A DNA stretch of 26,185 nt, from the NCBI GenBank assembly GCA_035291025.1, contig DATDTB010000076.1, positions 1 to 26,185 on the forward strand. Reading direction: 5' to 3'. Source of the stretch: DATDTB01 sp035291025 (GTDB lineage: Archaea > Iainarchaeota > Iainarchaeia > JAFGOX01 > DATDTB01). Each line of letters opens with the position of its first letter. Positions within the stretch are counted from its first letter, which is position 1. The position numbers and the translations under genes are program-made. Shown piece by piece: positions 1 to 6,339 of the stretch. The notes under the pieces are model-generated. The model saw nothing but the letters and a program-made list of their open reading frames with translations, was not told the DNA's origin and did no database searches.

Positions 1-122
1 AGACGGCTCTTGCTGCGAGGACGGTGAATGCCAGTATATTCCGCTTACTTTTTGTTAAAATTAGCTACTACTCTGTTTTGCCATATTCAAGAAGTTTAAG
101 ATTTTTCACTCGCGCCAAGCTC

Positions 123-200
123 ATTTGCCCGCATGCACGAGCGAGCAAATCCATGAACGGCGAGTGCTGAAACGCTGTTCACTTCCCAGCAAACCAGCAC
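123..200. other. Inverted-repeat pair in the non-coding left end
   Basis: No convincing gene lies in 1-273. Two adjacent potential hairpins do. ATTTGC (123-128) can pair with GCAAAT (145-150). Next to it, GTGCTG (164-169), AAAC, GCTG (174-177), a 9-base loop, CAGC (187-190), AAAC and CAGCAC (195-200) form a nested stem with a symmetrical AAAC/AAAC internal loop. This could be a structured RNA or an untranslated region of a gene to the left. Short minus-strand reading frames of about 28 codons cross the region but look like chance. Confidence 0.25.
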
Positions 201-240
201 AAGAAGCACCCTTTGGACAAAAGAAGAGAACTCACGGCTG

Positions 241-256
241 TTTTTTAACCCTTTAT
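241..256 (+). promoter_or_regulatory. Probable TATA region of the LigB-type dioxygenase gene
   Basis: A T-rich stretch, TTTTTTAACCCTTTATC, lies 18 to 33 bases before the ATG at 274. The TTTTTTAA part is centred about 28 bases upstream, the spacing expected for a leaderless archaeal transcript. No Shine-Dalgarno sequence is seen. Confidence 0.4.
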
Positions 257-273
257 CGCTTTATTTTGCCTTA

Positions 274-1071
274 ATGGCTAACTCTAACTTGCTGTACGCC
301 TTGTACGCGGGCCACGCACCCCAAATGATTGTGGACAGGAAAATACGCACCGTGGGCGTGCTCGAAGGCGTGGGGAAAAAAATCGCGGAGTTAAAGCCCG
401 AAGCCATAGTAGTGTGCTCTTCGCACTTCGTAGGCGACGGGTCCTTTTACGCCAACACGTCCAAGAAACTCAAGTGCATCCAGGACTACTACAATTTCCC
501 CCAAGAATACTACAAGACCACTTACGAGGCCGGCGGCGCCCCTGAACTGGGCGAAAGGATTGCAAAGGAAGCCAAAAAGCTAAAGCTTTCGGCGGAGCCA
601 ACCGAGGAATGGGGCTTGGACCACAGCCAATGGATTCCCTTGCTTTTTTTGGCGCCAAAGAAAAACATTCCCGTTGTCTCAATCTCCATCTCGAACCTTT
701 CAAAGAAGGACCACTTGGCGTGGGGCGCGGCGGTCAGGAACGCCATAGAGAAAGGCTCCAAGAAAGTCGTGTTCGTTGGCTCCGGCTCGCTGACTCACCG
801 GCTTGACTTGATAATGCCCGGCCCCAACAAGTCCTTCCCGGAGTCCGAAGTGTTTGACAACGCGGTAAAGCGGTGCGTTGAAAGCCAGAACTACGAACGG
901 CTCTTGAACTTTGACAAGAGCTTGTGGGAAACCGCAAAACCCGAAGGCGAGCTAGGGCCGCTCCTGACAACGGTTGGCGTGGCGGGGAAAGACTTCAAGG
1001 GAAAGCAGTTGTTCCACGAGAGAATGAACACGGGCGTCACGCTGAGCACTTTCGAGTTCACGAAGGCGTGA
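274..1071 (+). CDS. LigB/DODA-type class III extradiol dioxygenase family protein
   Basis: This 265-residue protein has the fold signature of class III extradiol ring-cleaving dioxygenases (LigB superfamily, DODA/YgiD branch). The expected histidines are visible: H14 in the opening GHAP motif, H51 in CSSHF, H117 in WGLDHSQW and H175 in GSGSLTHRL. In the family the first two bind a non-heme metal and later histidines act in catalysis. Length matches single-domain DODA enzymes (about 260). The natural substrate is unknown, and archaeal members need not act on catechols. The ATG at 274 puts the GHAP motif at the usual distance from the N-terminus. It starts a four-gene run on this strand, and the next gene begins 13 bases after its stop. 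Confidence 0.85.
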   Translation: MANSNLLYALYAGHAPQMIVDRKIRTVGVLEGVGKKIAELKPEAIVVCSSHFVGDGSFYANTSKKLKCIQDYYNFPQEYYKTTYEAGGAPELGERIAKEAKKLKLSAEPTEEWGLDHSQWIPLLFLAPKKNIPVVSISISNLSKKDHLAWGAAVRNAIEKGSKKVVFVGSGSLTHRLDLIMPGPNKSFPESEVFDNAVKRCVESQNYERLLNFDKSLWETAKPEGELGPLLTTVGVAGKDFKGKQLFHERMNTGVTLSTFEFTKA

Positions 1072-1084
1072 AAATGGGGAGCGC

Positions 1085-1741
1085 ATGAAGGGACCGCGCG
1101 GCAGGCCCAAAAAAACTGGCAAACCCCCGGGCAGCCCGCGGCCAAGGATTGACCCTGCAAAGGCAAGGGAAGCAGCGGCTAAAGTTCAGGGGATCGCGCG
1201 GTTTTCCAAGGCTGTTGAACAGCACGCAAAACTAAGGCGGGACGGGCTGAAAAGGCAGGAAATAATCGCGGTTCTTTCACGTAAATTCAACGCGCCAAGT
1301 GATGAAATCAGGGCAGTTCTGGAAAAAATCGAAAGGCTCGAAAAAAGCAGGAAACAAGCACAGTTCAAGCCATTAAAAGAAGTGGAAGAAGAAAGGAGCG
1401 CTTCAGGCGCGGCAAGGTACTTGGAACAACACCCTGTCACTCGCGAGGAAAGGCTTTTCCTGGAAAGCCTGCAGGCAGTAAACTCGCGCCTGGCCTTTGA
1501 ATTGCTTGGGCGTTCAAGTATTGCCGGATTCAAGGAAGCAAAGGCGCATGGAAAAGAGGCAACGCAACCAAAAGCAAAGGCTGAAGGATTAGCCATCAAC
1601 TCAAGGGCAGCCGGCTTGGCCAGGAAACTTGAAGGAATTAAAGGCGAGTTCCCAATGCTTGGCAGGGAAAAACACATTCAAATCCTTTCAATGCGGGCCG
1701 GGGTCCCGGAAAAAGAACTGAAGAAAATGCTCGGGCTTTAG
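1085..1741 (+). CDS. Hypothetical basic protein with AT-hook-like N-terminus
   Basis: A 218-residue Lys/Arg-rich protein I do not recognise as a named family. Residues 1-22 read MKGPRGRPKKTGKPPGSPRP, with an RGRPKK core like an AT-hook, suggesting minor-groove DNA binding. The middle (about 25-110) is predicted helical and charged, with a stretch around residues 55-85 that resembles a helix-turn-helix (RQEIIAVLSRKFNAPSDEIRAVLEKIERLEKS). The C-terminal 30 residues (REKHIQILSMRAGVPEKELKKMLGL) resemble a second small helix-turn-helix. It has an ATG start with GGGGAG just upstream. It is followed 3 bases after its stop by the ThiI-like gene, so the two are probably co-transcribed. DNA or RNA binding is inferred from composition and motif only. 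Confidence 0.7.
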   Translation: MKGPRGRPKKTGKPPGSPRPRIDPAKAREAAAKVQGIARFSKAVEQHAKLRRDGLKRQEIIAVLSRKFNAPSDEIRAVLEKIERLEKSRKQAQFKPLKEVEEERSASGAARYLEQHPVTREERLFLESLQAVNSRLAFELLGRSSIAGFKEAKAHGKEATQPKAKAEGLAINSRAAGLARKLEGIKGEFPMLGREKHIQILSMRAGVPEKELKKMLGL

Positions 1742-1744
1742 CGA

Positions 1745-2395
1745 GTGATGAGAAAAATGAAGGCGAAAACGGCTCAAAAACAGAAAGCGCTCCTCTTGCT
1801 GTCGGGAGGCTTTGACAGCCCGGTTGCCGGGCTGTTGATGAGGGAAAAAGGCCTTGGCTTGGAAGCAGTTCATTTCTCGAGCGAAATAGTGACCGGTAAG
1901 GAGTCAACGGAGAAAGCTAAAAGGCTTGCAAAGTTCCTGGGACTGGAAAAACTATTCGTGTGCGACATCAGCGAGCCCTTGATTGAGTTCTCCCGAAAGT
2001 GCAGGCACGAGTACTACTTCGTGTTGATGAAGAGGCTCATGTACAGGATTGCCGAAAGGATTGCTGAAAGAGAACAATGCGGGTTCCTTGCCACGGGCGA
2101 AAACCTGGGCCAAGTCTCCTCTCAAACCATTGAAAACCTTTACTGCATTGACGCTTCAACCAAAATGCAGGTGCTCAGGCCGCTCATCTGCTTTGACAAG
2201 AACGAAATAATCGAACTCGCAAAGAAACTCGGCACGCACGACACGTCCATTGGAGTCGAGCACTGCGACGCCTTAGGGCCGACGCACCCGATAACGAAGG
2301 CGAGGCTCCAAGACGTTTTAAGGGAAGAGGAAAAAGTTCCCGCTCAAGAATTCGTGGAAAAAGCGCTTGCGTCCTTGAAGGTCACGTCATTTTGA
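1745..2395 (+). CDS. THUMP-less ThiI-like PP-loop ATPase (putative tRNA/sulfur-transfer enzyme)
   Basis: A PP-loop (adenine nucleotide alpha hydrolase) protein of 216 residues, closest to the catalytic domain of ThiI, which activates tRNA U8 for 4-thiouridine synthesis. Visible signatures are the ATP-binding SGGFDSPVAG near residue 20, the ThiI-like helix KRLMYRIAERIAE, TGENLGQVSSQT and RPLICFDKNEIIELAKKLGTHDTSI. Full ThiI has N-terminal NFLD and THUMP domains for tRNA binding, and these are absent, as is any rhodanese domain. No CXXC pair is present; the cysteines are scattered. A partner that binds tRNA or a different sulfur-transfer role is therefore possible. The start is GTG 1745 or ATG 1748, 3 or 6 bases after the previous stop. 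Confidence 0.8.
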   Translation: MMRKMKAKTAQKQKALLLLSGGFDSPVAGLLMREKGLGLEAVHFSSEIVTGKESTEKAKRLAKFLGLEKLFVCDISEPLIEFSRKCRHEYYFVLMKRLMYRIAERIAEREQCGFLATGENLGQVSSQTIENLYCIDASTKMQVLRPLICFDKNEIIELAKKLGTHDTSIGVEHCDALGPTHPITKARLQDVLREEEKVPAQEFVEKALASLKVTSF

Positions 2396-2416
2396 ACGGA
2401 GGAGTAGTACAACTCG

Positions 2417-2890
2417 GTGGGCTTATTGAAAATAACCATTCGAAAATTCAAGGAAGGCGACGCTTATGAATTGGCTGAATTGATTGATAAAAACCGCAGG
2501 AAGATAAGCTCGCTTAACCAGTCGCAGAAAGCCTTGAAGGAAATGGCTGCAAGGAACACGCCGCCGAAGTTAATTGAAAAGTCAAAAGACCGAAGCCTTT
2601 TCGTGGCCGAGTTTGGCAGTTCATTGGTTGGGACCGCGGGCTTGAAAGGCAGTCAAGTAACTGGGGTTTTCGTCAAAGTTTCACAGCACGGCAAAGGCAT
2701 TGGGAAAAAACTGATGGAAAAAGTTGAAGGCAAAGCGGAAAAGAAGGGAGTCAAAAAAGTATTTCTTTACTCAAGCATTTACGCGGTTCCGTTCTATGAA
2801 AAACTCGGTTACGGGAAAGCCAGCGGCGGCAAAAAGGAAACCGACGTTGTTTACCGTGAAATGGTCTTGATGAGCAAGAGCCTTTCCTAA
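2417..2890 (+). CDS. GNAT-family N-acetyltransferase
   Basis: 157 residues with the GNAT fold order. The N-terminal strand is KITIRKFKEGDAYELAELI. The central strand is LFVAEFGSSLVGTAGLKGSQVTGVFVKVSQHGKG, and the acetyl-CoA pyrophosphate loop QHGKGIGKKLM is at about residues 94-104 (Q/RxxGxG/A pattern). The C-terminal motif is VFLYSSIYAVPFYEKLGY, typical of GNAT motif B. Substrate unknown. The GTG start at 2417 follows a GGAGGAG stretch at about 2399-2405, slightly far for a ribosome binding site. It is the last gene of the left plus-strand run, and its stop overlaps the stop of the convergent gene at 2887 by 4 bases. Confidence 0.8.
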   Translation: MGLLKITIRKFKEGDAYELAELIDKNRRKISSLNQSQKALKEMAARNTPPKLIEKSKDRSLFVAEFGSSLVGTAGLKGSQVTGVFVKVSQHGKGIGKKLMEKVEGKAEKKGVKKVFLYSSIYAVPFYEKLGYGKASGGKKETDVVYREMVLMSKSLS

Positions 2891-3093
2891 AAACTCGTAA
2901 TGTCCAAGAGCTTGGGCCTGATTTTAACGCCGCGCTTTGCGTCTGCCTCGTCCACTGAATGGCCGTCCGTGTCCCTGACGCGTTGCTTCTTTATTTCAAT
3001 CGTTCCAGCGCGTACCACTATTTTGTTGCCTAATACGTGGCTTAGGGGCAGCCACCCGAAACCGTCAACGGGTAGCGTTATTTCCTTGGTCAT
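2887..3093 (-). CDS. Hypothetical 68-residue protein
   Basis: I do not recognise this protein. It is 68 residues and looks mostly beta in its first half (TKEITLPVDGFGWLPLSHVLGNKIVVRAGTIEI), then is highly charged. Its ATG lies inside the 3' end of the upstream helix-turn-helix-like gene (29-base overlap), which argues for translational coupling and a linked function. It ends convergently on the GNAT gene with a 4-base stop overlap. The opposite-strand 79-codon frame over the same bases looks like a shadow, because it lacks the operon logic this frame has. Confidence 0.55.
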   Translation of the reverse strand: MTKEITLPVDGFGWLPLSHVLGNKIVVRAGTIEIKKQRVRDTDGHSVDEADAKRGVKIRPKLLDITSF

Positions 3094-3367
3094 TCACTTC
3101 GCGCAGTCTTCCAGCTTTTTCAAATTTTTCAATAATTAAGTCAACTTGCCCAACTGGTATTCCGAGAGCGAAGGAAATCTGGGGAACTGAAACGGTTTTC
3201 TCGCCGGCAGCCTTGCGCGTCAGGATAAAGGAAGAAATCGCTGACTCAGCAAGGGAGTCGCTTAGCTTGTAAAATCCTGCAATTTTCTTTTCACGAAATG
3301 CTTTTTGCACTTCCTCGTGCACAAGCTGTCTTAAGGAATGGCTGTTGACTTGAGAGTAGGCAGTCAT
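3065..3367 (-). CDS. Small helix-turn-helix-like protein, hypothetical
   Basis: 100 residues from ATG 3367; an in-frame TTG three codons upstream (3376) is a less likely start. The C-terminal half (about 55-95), SVPQISFALGIPVGQVDLIIEKFEKAGRLREV, fits a winged-helix or helix-turn-helix arrangement. The N-terminal half is helical (SLRQLVHEEVQKAFREKKIAGFYKLSDSLAESAISSFIL). A TATA-like box sits about 34 bases upstream of the ATG, giving a near-leaderless transcript separate from the pdh genes that end 73 bases upstream. It overlaps the following 68-residue gene by 29 bases. A regulatory or DNA-binding role is inferred from the fold only. Confidence 0.6.
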   Translation of the reverse strand: MTAYSQVNSHSLRQLVHEEVQKAFREKKIAGFYKLSDSLAESAISSFILTRKAAGEKTVSVPQISFALGIPVGQVDLIIEKFEKAGRLREVNDQGNNATR

Positions 3368-3395
3368 ATTAACCAATGAAAAAATGGACGCTTCC

Positions 3396-3406
3396 GGTAT
3401 AAAAGC
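3396..3406 (-). promoter_or_regulatory. TATA-like box for the small helix-turn-helix gene
   Basis: On the minus strand this reads GCTTTTATACC, centred about 34 bases before ATG 3367. That would place transcription start a few bases before the ATG. It lies between the pdhC stop (3440) and the gene, so these two small genes can be expressed independently of the pdh run. Confidence 0.5.
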
Positions 3407-3439
3407 ATTTCCAGTGCGGTTTGCCGGTGAACACGAACG

Positions 3440-4801
3440 TCACGTCATTTTGACGAAGAACAAGTCCGGGTCTTCCAAGTACTTGGCGAGCGTGTTCAAG
3501 AACTCCGTCGCCAGCGCGCCGTCAATTAGGCGGTGGTCGAACGACAAAGACAAGGGCAAGATTTTCCGTACCACGACCTTTCCATTCCGTGCAACGGGTT
3601 TTTCCTCGGCCCGCCCGAGTCCGAGGATCGCTCCCTCAGGGTAGTTTATTATTGGCACGCCGAACCAGCTCCTTCCAACGCTGCCGTAATTCGTTATCGT
3701 GAAAGTCCCGCCGCGGAGCTGCTCCAAGTCGATTGCCCTGTTGCGCGAGTTCTCTGAGTAGACAAAGACGTCGTGGGCGACGTCAAAGATGCTCTTCGCG
3801 TCAACGTTTCTTACAACTGGCACCATCAGACCCGCGGGCGTGTCGACCGCAAAGCCCACGTGGTAATAGTTTTTCAGAACGATTTCCTGTTTTTCCTCGT
3901 CAAGGCTCGCGTTAACGTACGGGTGCTCCTTGAGGGCGCTAGCAACCGCCTTCATGACGAACGGCAGCAACGTCAGCTTAATCCCTTTTTCCTCAGCGGT
4001 GGGCTTTTCCTTGGCGCGAAGCTTTTCCAATTCAGTAACGTCGACTTCAAGCATTGCAACGGCGTGCGGGGCGTGCTTCACAGAATCGCTCATTTTTTCC
4101 GCTATGACCTTGCGCATGTTGCTCATTGGCACGCGGATGACGCGGCCGTACTTGTCGAAAGTCATTTGAGGGCCCTTAACTTCGCTTGCGGGGGTGACTG
4201 GCGCGCCTGCCTTTGCGCCCACTTCGCTCGCGGCGCCTTGCTCCTTTCCGGCGCGCTTGACGTCCTCCGCTGTTATCAAACCCTTCGGCCCGGTGCCAAT
4301 GGTTTTCGACAAGTCCACGCCCAGCTCGCGCGCGAGCTTTCGGGTTGCGGGCGCCGCCATGAAGTGGCCCGCGTCGCTCTTTAGCGGGGAAACTGATACA
4401 ACGGCGGGCTTTGCCGCGACCGCCGAAGGCTTTTCCTCTTCGGGCGCTTCCTCTAACTCGCCCACGACTGAAACTGACTTGCGGGCCGTTGGCCGTTGGG
4501 GAATGGAGGGAGTCAAGGGTTCCTGGAAAGGCTTTGAAGGCAACGAGTTAGGGACAGCCTCGCCTTCACCGCCAATTGTCGCGAGAACGTCTCCAACCGT
4601 CATCGTCTGACCTTCCCTTCCGTGGAACCTTAATACTTTCCCAGTTTCAGGCGAGGGGATTTGGACCACTGCCTTGTCGGTCTCGATTTCCAGCAAGACA
4701 GCGTCCTTCTTTACGGAGTCGCCTTCTTTCACGTACCACTTCACTATGACCCCTTCGTGTATTCCTTCGCCGACGTCGGGAAAGCGAAACTCTACAACCA
4801 T
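3440..4801 (-). CDS. pdhC: Dihydrolipoamide acyltransferase, E2 of a 2-oxoacid (pyruvate) dehydrogenase complex
   Basis: This is the E2 core, which carries the acyl group on a swinging lipoyl arm and transfers it to CoA. Order of domains in 453 residues: one lipoyl domain (1-80) with the lipoylated lysine K43 in ETDKAVVQ; an Ala/Pro/Ser/Val-rich linker; a peripheral subunit-binding domain around 148-185 (ATRKLARELGVDLSKTIGTGPKGLITAEDV); a second linker; and the catalytic domain from about 220, ending with the active-site motif DHRLIDG. ATG 4801 is preferred over GTG 4810 because lipoyl domains usually start a few residues before the FPDVGEG-type motif. It is the last gene of the lipA-pdh run, 17 bases after the E1 beta stop. 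Substrate could be pyruvate or a branched-chain 2-oxoacid. Confidence 0.93.
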   Translation of the reverse strand: MVVEFRFPDVGEGIHEGVIVKWYVKEGDSVKKDAVLLEIETDKAVVQIPSPETGKVLRFHGREGQTMTVGDVLATIGGEGEAVPNSLPSKPFQEPLTPSIPQRPTARKSVSVVGELEEAPEEEKPSAVAAKPAVVSVSPLKSDAGHFMAAPATRKLARELGVDLSKTIGTGPKGLITAEDVKRAGKEQGAASEVGAKAGAPVTPASEVKGPQMTFDKYGRVIRVPMSNMRKVIAEKMSDSVKHAPHAVAMLEVDVTELEKLRAKEKPTAEEKGIKLTLLPFVMKAVASALKEHPYVNASLDEEKQEIVLKNYYHVGFAVDTPAGLMVPVVRNVDAKSIFDVAHDVFVYSENSRNRAIDLEQLRGGTFTITNYGSVGRSWFGVPIINYPEGAILGLGRAEEKPVARNGKVVVRKILPLSLSFDHRLIDGALATEFLNTLAKYLEDPDLFFVKMT

Positions 4802-4818
4802 TAAACCCACACAGTTAG

Positions 4819-5805
4819 TTACTTGTAACTCATTAACTCCCTTACAGCATCTAAAACCTTTGCAGCGTTCGGCAAGTAGTAGTCCTCGAGCTTCGGCAAA
4901 GGCATCGGCGTGTCATAACCCGTTATCCTCTTGACGGGCGCTTCAAGGGAAAAAATGGCGTCCTCGTGCTCCGCAATCACTGCCGCCACCTCGCCCGCCA
5001 GCCCCGAACAACGCGGGGCCTCGTTCAACGCAATCACGCGCCCGGTCTTCTTTGCGGTTTCGAGGATGGCGTCGCGGTCCAATGGGAAGACAGTGCGCAA
5101 GTCCACTACTTCAACGCTCACGTTTTCCTGCGCGGCCTGCTCTGCCGCCTTTACCGCCTCTCTAACGAGGGAACCGTAAGTGATTACTGAAACGTCGCTG
5201 CCCTCGCGTACGACTTTTGCCTCGCCTAAAGGAATCGTGTAAGGCTCTTCGGGGACGTCTTCGCGGAACGCGCGGTAAATCTTTTTCGGCTCGAAGAAAA
5301 TGACCGGGTCCGGGTCGCGGATCGAGCTAATGAGCAGCCCTTTTGCGTCGTACGGAGAGGACGGGATCACTACCTTCATGCCGGGCATGTGCGCGAACAA
5401 CGCCTCAGGGGATTCGGAGTGGTGCTCCAAGGCCTTGATGCCGCCGCCCCAAGGCACCCTCACAACCAAGGGCACGTGAAACCTTCCACGGGTCCGGTTG
5501 CGGAGCTTGGCCGCGTGCGAAATGAGCTGGTCGAGGGCTGGGTAAATGAAACCGTCGAACTGTATTTCGGCAACTGGCTTCAAGCCGTAGGCAGCCATTC
5601 CAATCGCAGTGCCAACAATCCCGCTTTCCGCAAGCGGGGTGTCAATGACCCTGTCGCCGCCGAATTTTTGCCACAAGCCCTCAGTGGCGCGGAACACGCC
5701 GCCGTCGCGTCCAACGTCCTCGCCCATTACCACGACCTTTGAGTCGCGTTCCATTTCCTGCAACAGGGCCTGGTTGACTGCCTGGATTAGAGTTAGTCGC
5801 GCCAT
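4819..5805 (-). CDS. pdhB: 2-oxoacid (pyruvate) dehydrogenase E1 component, beta subunit
   Basis: 328 residues, the normal length for an E1 beta subunit, which with E1 alpha decarboxylates the 2-oxoacid on thiamine diphosphate and reductively acylates the lipoyl arm of E2. Typical family segments are visible: MARLTLIQAVNQAL at the start, VVMGEDVGRDGGVFRATEGL, RVIDTPLAESGIVGTAIGMA, EIQFDGFIYPALDQL, and the later VPWGGGIKALEHHSESPEALFAHMPGMKVV. ATG 5805 fits the family N-terminus. Upstream TTG 5826 and GTG 5817 are in frame but would add atypical residues and overlap the Nudix gene stop. The gene follows the Nudix gene directly. Confidence 0.93.
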   Translation of the reverse strand: MARLTLIQAVNQALLQEMERDSKVVVMGEDVGRDGGVFRATEGLWQKFGGDRVIDTPLAESGIVGTAIGMAAYGLKPVAEIQFDGFIYPALDQLISHAAKLRNRTRGRFHVPLVVRVPWGGGIKALEHHSESPEALFAHMPGMKVVIPSSPYDAKGLLISSIRDPDPVIFFEPKKIYRAFREDVPEEPYTIPLGEAKVVREGSDVSVITYGSLVREAVKAAEQAAQENVSVEVVDLRTVFPLDRDAILETAKKTGRVIALNEAPRCSGLAGEVAAVIAEHEDAIFSLEAPVKRITGYDTPMPLPKLEDYYLPNAAKVLDAVRELMSYK

Positions 5806-5809
5806 TGTT

Positions 5810-6337
5810 TCACTCACTTTTCCCAAGGTTTAGTTTAATTCTCTGCAACGCGGCAAACTTTTCAAGAGTCTTCAGAAAAGTTTGCGTAAAGGGTTCGCCT
5901 TTGGCGCGCATGCCCTCTATTTCACTCCATGAAGCAAACCTCAGTTCTTCTACTTCTGTTGCGTGCGGGTTTAGTGAACCAGAAAGGATGCAGGAAAATA
6001 CGCGGCAGACGTGGTTAGCTGTTGCTCCTTCGTGGAAGAACTTAAACAAGGGGGCTAGTTTAAAGTTTTCCAATCCTAGCTCTTCCCGGCATTCCTTAAC
6101 TGCAGCCTGGACATAAGTTTCACTGGCTTCAACGTGTCCACCCACTGAAGCATCCCAAAACAGCGGCAGCGCCTCACTTTTGCCTCGTTTTTGAAGCAGC
6201 AGTCTTCCTTCGTTGTTGAAAACCAAGACGTGCACTATCCTGTGCCACTGACGGTTTTTGTGCGATTCAGCGAGTGTTGTCCTACCGACTACTTTGTCTT
6301 TTTCGTTTACGACACTCACTACTTCCTTAAATGGCAT
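5810..6337 (-). CDS. Nudix hydrolase lodged between pdhA and pdhB
   Basis: 175 residues. The Nudix box begins GGHVEASETYVQAA and ends KECREELGLE, matching GX5EX7REUXEEXGU at about residues 66-90; its glutamates bind divalent metal. The opening EVVSVVNEKDKVVGRTTLAESHKNRQWHR followed by the HVLVFN strand resembles the YfcD/IPP-isomerase-like Nudix branch. Actual substrate is unknown; isopentenyl diphosphate isomerase cannot be excluded. ATG 6337 is chosen because AAAGGAG lies just upstream; GTG 6343 overlaps the pdhA stop. The gene sits exactly between the two E1 subunit genes, an unusual interruption, which suggests a linked housekeeping role such as nucleotide or CoA-derivative clean-up (inference). 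Confidence 0.9.
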   Translation of the reverse strand: MPFKEVVSVVNEKDKVVGRTTLAESHKNRQWHRIVHVLVFNNEGRLLLQKRGKSEALPLFWDASVGGHVEASETYVQAAVKECREELGLENFKLAPLFKFFHEGATANHVCRVFSCILSGSLNPHATEVEELRFASWSEIEGMRAKGEPFTQTFLKTLEKFAALQRIKLNLGKSE

Positions 6338-6339
6338 AT

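Noticed and set aside
164..204. H/ACA guide RNA with ACA after the stem
   Set aside because: The stem-internal loop-stem layout looks similar, but the ACA is only 4 bases from the loop instead of about 14-16, and no kink-turn is present.
1..273. tRNA or rRNA fragment at the left edge
   Set aside because: No T-arm consensus, acceptor stem or recognisable rRNA segment could be found by eye.
3773..4384. Plus-strand frame of 203 codons opposite pdhC
   Set aside because: It lies opposite a well-supported E2 gene, has no recognisable domain and mirrors the minus-strand codon pattern.
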